64,000 bases of DNA from Maridesulfovibrio sp. (GTDB lineage: Bacteria; Desulfobacterota; Desulfovibrionia; Desulfovibrionales; Desulfovibrionaceae), in NCBI RefSeq assembly GCF_963677005.1, contig NZ_OY781616.1, positions 3,513,501 to 3,577,500 of the forward strand, read 5' to 3'. Of the stretch, positions 61,901-64,000 are shown in pieces (within the stretch, counting starts at the first letter, position 1; each line of letters begins with the position of its first letter). The position numbers were made by a program, and so were the translations under genes. A model generated the notes under the pieces. The model ran no database searches. It was not told the DNA's origin and worked only from the letters and a program-made list of their open reading frames with translations.

Positions 61901-62473
61901 CAGGTCGTTGGCCTGTTCCTGTTCACGTACACCGTTGCACTGGATTTCCAGATAGAAGTTGTTCGGAAAGATTTCAGCGTACTGCCGGGCCATATCAACA
62001 CCTGCATCAAGACCTTGCTGCGTCAGGGAACGGCACACTTCCCCGGCAAGACAGGCTGAAAGGGCGATTATCCCTTCACTGTATTTGTTGAGCAGATATT
62101 TGCTGACTCTCGGTTTGTAGTGGAACCCTTCCAGATAGCCCAGCGAGACAAGTCGGATCAGGTTCTTGTAGCCCTGCTGGTTCTTGGCCAGCAGTACGAG
62201 GTGGTAGCGCTCGCGCTTTTCCTTGCTCTTGTGTGCGTTTTCGTCATCAATGTCACCGGGGGCGACATATACTTCGCATCCGATGATCGGTTTTATGCCC
62301 ATTTCCATGGCGGTCATGTAAAAGTTAACCGCTCCGAACATGGAGCCGTGGTCGGTTATGGCTACTGCCGGCATGCCGAAGTCCTTGGCCTGCTGGCACA
62401 AGTCCTTGATGCGGATGGCTCCGTCAAGCAGACTGTATTCGGTATGGACGTGGAGATGAACAAATTCAGACAT
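58946..62473 (-). CDS. dnaE: DNA polymerase III alpha subunit
   Basis: 1175-residue C-family replicative polymerase. The N-terminal PHP domain (about 5-270) begins FVHLHVHTEYSLLDGAIR and keeps AITDHGSMFGAVNF. The polymerase palm contains the two metal-binding Asp in SMPDIDVDFCERRR (about 400) and a third in the FDFLGLRTM region. GPGRGSAAGSIVAW marks the palm motif. A helix-hairpin-helix region lies near IIYGMAGIKNVGEEA (about 820-850) and the OB fold around LGIVIPSYKEYITKKGDKMA (about 990-1060). The start ATG 62473 has AGGATACC upstream. The gene is divergent from the SLC13-like transporter. Confidence 0.97.
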   Translation of the reverse strand: MSEFVHLHVHTEYSLLDGAIRIKDLCQQAKDFGMPAVAITDHGSMFGAVNFYMTAMEMGIKPIIGCEVYVAPGDIDDENAHKSKEKRERYHLVLLAKNQQGYKNLIRLVSLGYLEGFHYKPRVSKYLLNKYSEGIIALSACLAGEVCRSLTQQGLDAGVDMARQYAEIFPNNFYLEIQCNGVREQEQANDLLIQCAERTGLPLVATNDCHYLTQDDYEAHDLLLCIQTQNKVDDVKRMRMETNELYFKPPEEFEQYFAHVPEAIANTQRIAEMCNLEIELGNYYFPEYELPEGMTLDTEFIRLCREGLKKRIENAPYEIDEKKYWDRLEYELGVITEMGFPAYFLIVQDFINWAKNNRIPVGPGRGSAAGSIVAWSLRITNLDPLPYDLLFERFLNVERVSMPDIDVDFCERRRLEVVKYCSEKYGWDHVAQITTYGTMKTKAVIKDVGRALGMHFSETDPIAKLIPDDPGVIAQLLGVKKAKITVENSVKAIPELQNMVDTDPKIAKLMDIAKRLEGMSRHASTHAAGVVISDKPMTDYLPLYRGKKGEIVTQYDMKKVEKVGLIKFDFLGLRTMTVIEDCLDIIRDQGKEAPDLDTLSLDDPTTFEIFSQGDTDGVFQVESSGMRKYLRMLKPNCFEDIIAMLALYRPGPLGSGMVDEFIKRKHGEIEVTYLWPTLEPSLAATYGVIVYQEQVMAAAMTIANYSLGEGDLLRRAMGKKIPEEMAKHRVRFLDGARENKIPEETANAIFDLMEQFAAYGFNKSHSAAYALISYYTAYLKAHFPVEFMAALMSTEMNNTEKIIMYINACRDMDVTVRQPDINLGMARFSVYEGDIIYGMAGIKNVGEEAIDEIVAERKKNGPFNDLVDFCTRVNLRRVTKRVMEYLIRAGAMDSLGVSRAGLIASLDKAVAYGQKKTKEKESGMINMLDMLGGAEDSTETPTISFEEFNMPEMDDQEMQRLEKEALGFYLTCHPLLSFRHEMNRLGLVTIEDCKQMGNGSQVRLGIVIPSYKEYITKKGDKMAFCQMEDMTGAGELTMLPNTYEVAAKFLDQDQPLLVKGKIDLRDQENGDSDGPKQAKVLAEEVTLLESAQAGCEEAVPLPVHHTLCTQEGIEELKAILSGYPGSAPVTLQLFLDEAICSLRLGHGYNIRPNGDFWREFNQWRRNGNGRKAAVQ

Positions 62474-62668
62474 GGTATCCTGACCTGTAGTATATATGAG
62501 TAAAGAAACGGTCCTATTTATTTTTCAGGGCAAACGTCAACAACGAAGATTCACCGGACGAGATGAGCTCGGCATCGGAATACGAAAAAATCTTGCGTTA
62601 TCGGATCGTTGACGAAAGCATATCCACATGCAAAAAAAATGTGAAGAAAATACAAAGGCGGAGTCCGC

Positions 62669-63865
62669 ATGGAAGTTTCGGCCATCTATATATATGAAAG
62701 AACACCCCTGATACTGCTTTTCGCCACCGGTTACCTGCTCTATCTGGTTATGTCCGGAGCCGGTCTGCCCGGCTATATGGCCGCTAGGGCAGTCCGCTTC
62801 AGCCGGGGAAGGGCGGATGCGTTACTGCTGTCACTCATAGCTGTTTCCGCAGGGCTCTCCATGTTTATTCCCAATGCGGTCACAGTGCTGGCGATGCTTC
62901 CGGTTATCCGCAGGCTGGCGGAAAAATCTCCTGATCTGACAACTCCCTTGACCCTGTCGATAATTTACGGGGCCAATATCGGCGGCATGGGGTCTTTGAT
63001 AGGCAGCCCTGCGAATATGCTGCTCATTGGTGTCCTTGATTATTTTGATGTGCCGGGAAGGGGCGAAATCTCTTTTTTCAATTGGTTTGAATGGGCTCTC
63101 CCTTTGGTGCTGCTGTTCCTCGTTGTTGCTTGGCGTGTTGCCTGCGTGGCTCTTAATGATCGGAAAATGCGATTTTACACTGAAGAAATCGCTGTGCTGC
63201 CGTTTCGCCCGAGTCATGCAAGGGGGCTTGCTGTGCTGGCCGTCTACATCGGTTACTGGCTGCTTTCCTCCATTGCAGCAGAATTCAGTCCTGTCCTTCG
63301 GAAATATGAACCGCTTGGCGCAGGTATTTTCACTCTGTTGTTTTGCGGCTATGTCTTCGGGACTGGTCTGGTCCGTCCGCGTGATCTGATACACCGGTTG
63401 CCTAAGCGGGGTATTGTTCTTCTTGGTGCGCTGGGACTTCTTCTTGTCCTGGCCGGGTTTTTCAGGCTGGATGAACATGCCGCGGATGGCTTTTCCCTGC
63501 TGCTCAAATACATTGAGCAGGATGGTTGCGGCGGGTTTACGGTATATCTCGCTGTTGCCTTTGCAGTAATCATGTTAACTGAGTTTCTAAGCAATACGGT
63601 TGTATCTACAGCCTTTTTTGCTGTGGTTGTCCATATGGCAGGAATCTGTGCGCTGGAGCAGCTGCCTTTGTTGATTCTGGTCTCTACAGCCTCGACCTGC
63701 GCTTTTATGACCCCTGTAGCTACACCATGCAACAGTCTGGCAGTGGGGGAGATGCGCGGGGTTTCGTTACGGGCCATGCTGCTGCTTGGAATGCTTTTGA
63801 ATGTCGTGGGTGCTTTTCTGCTCTCGATCTGGATAAGGGAGGTAGTCCCTCTGGTATACGGATGA
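62669..63865 (+). CDS. SLC13/DASS-type anion:sodium symporter
   Basis: 398-residue inner-membrane carrier with about ten hydrophobic helices. Two-fold repeated re-entrant loops are visible: IIYGANIGGMGSLIGSPANM near residue 110 and LSNTVVSTAFFAVVVH plus CAFMTPVATPCNSLAVGEMR in the C-terminal half. The latter carries the SNT motif of the DASS/SLC13 family, which imports sulfate, dicarboxylates, citrate or similar anions with sodium. The substrate is not determined. ATG 62669 has GGAG five bases upstream. The dnaE gene diverges from it across 195 bases. The protein is shorter than most 450-500-residue DASS proteins. Confidence 0.87.
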   Translation: MEVSAIYIYERTPLILLFATGYLLYLVMSGAGLPGYMAARAVRFSRGRADALLLSLIAVSAGLSMFIPNAVTVLAMLPVIRRLAEKSPDLTTPLTLSIIYGANIGGMGSLIGSPANMLLIGVLDYFDVPGRGEISFFNWFEWALPLVLLFLVVAWRVACVALNDRKMRFYTEEIAVLPFRPSHARGLAVLAVYIGYWLLSSIAAEFSPVLRKYEPLGAGIFTLLFCGYVFGTGLVRPRDLIHRLPKRGIVLLGALGLLLVLAGFFRLDEHAADGFSLLLKYIEQDGCGGFTVYLAVAFAVIMLTEFLSNTVVSTAFFAVVVHMAGICALEQLPLLILVSTASTCAFMTPVATPCNSLAVGEMRGVSLRAMLLLGMLLNVVGAFLLSIWIREVVPLVYG

Positions 63866-64000
63866 TCTTCTTCGAGATCAGCAATTACACGCGTTAATAA
63901 TACGCAACAAACAAGAAAAGCTCGATTACATAAACAATAATTCAAAAAGCAGTTGACTCTGCGGATCAAATTCCCTAGAAGTTCTTTCCCTGCTGACGAC
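63866..64000. other. Right edge of the window
   Basis: 135 AT-rich bases after the transporter gene. No terminator, ORF or RNA gene is supported; the next gene lies beyond the window. Confidence 0.4.

Noticed and set aside
60896..62059. 387-codon plus-strand open frame inside dnaE
   Set aside because: Fully antisense to well-conserved DNA polymerase III motifs.

Overview
The window reads as chromosomal DNA of a marine sulfate-reducer-like bacterium, most probably Desulfovibrionaceae (Desulfobacterota). This is an inference from the gene repertoire: a fused IspDF, a stand-alone RfaE2-type heptose adenylyltransferase, FecR-RTX giant proteins, many one-off sensor kinases and intermediate GC. 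No transposase, integrase, phage gene or CRISPR array was seen. Most of the window is ordinary core genome; the accessory-looking parts are 31-43 kb (giant RTX proteins and a signalling/protease cluster), 10.6-14.5 kb and 21.7-25 kb (cell-surface glycosyltransferases) and 52.2-52.7 kb (small genes).

Layout. 1-9.7 kb: 5'-truncated glycogen phosphorylase; an AMIN-domain membrane protein; a phosphate block (Pho boxes, orphan pstB, phoU); rpsA with a long, highly structured leader, overlapping sppA; a periplasmic solute-binding protein. 9.8-18.1 kb (minus strand): YkgJ-type metal-cluster protein, a GT2 glycosyltransferase, a polysaccharide deacetylase-GT4 fusion, then an amino-acid ABC importer (ATPase, binding protein, and a permease in which two permease domains are fused). 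18.6-21.5 kb: an NtrC-family regulator with a receiver that lacks the phosphoacceptor Asp, and a DegP-like protease. 21.7-25.3 kb (minus): GT4, ThpR, an OprB-type porin and PncC. 25.5-30.9 kb: a small membrane protein, serS, htpX and a Cache-PAS histidine kinase.

31.3-40 kb: two tandem giant proteins (1263 and 1514 residues), each a FecR module, an acidic linker, long RTX arrays and a type-I-secretion-like C-terminus. 40-43.5 kb (minus): CPBP protease, metallo-beta-lactamase-fold hydrolase, receiver-TPR protein and two small membrane coiled-coil proteins. 43.5-50.4 kb: rfaE2, a CAT-anticodon tRNA, a Nif3-like gene, a zinc-ribbon coiled-coil protein, rnpB, ispDF, an unknown anchored protein and cysS. 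50.5-58 kb: a CHASE4 kinase, a tiny membrane protein, then a minus-strand operon running anti-sigma ATPase, STAS, FapA, MotA, MotB and CgeB-like glycosyltransferase, which suggests partner-switch control of, or co-expression with, flagellar rotation. 58-64 kb: dtd, queD, dnaE and an SLC13-type transporter.

The most interesting hidden signal is at 52290-52448. A short membrane-protein frame is interrupted by an in-frame TGA. A hairpin with the geometry of a bacterial SECIS element follows at once, and the frame then continues for 22 codons containing a Cys. I read it as a candidate 52-residue selenoprotein that automatic gene calling would miss. Other signals are a three-copy structured repeat always placed 3' of a gene in the same orientation, an 11-bp-phased Pho-box array followed by a terminator ahead of pstB, and the rpsA leader RNA.
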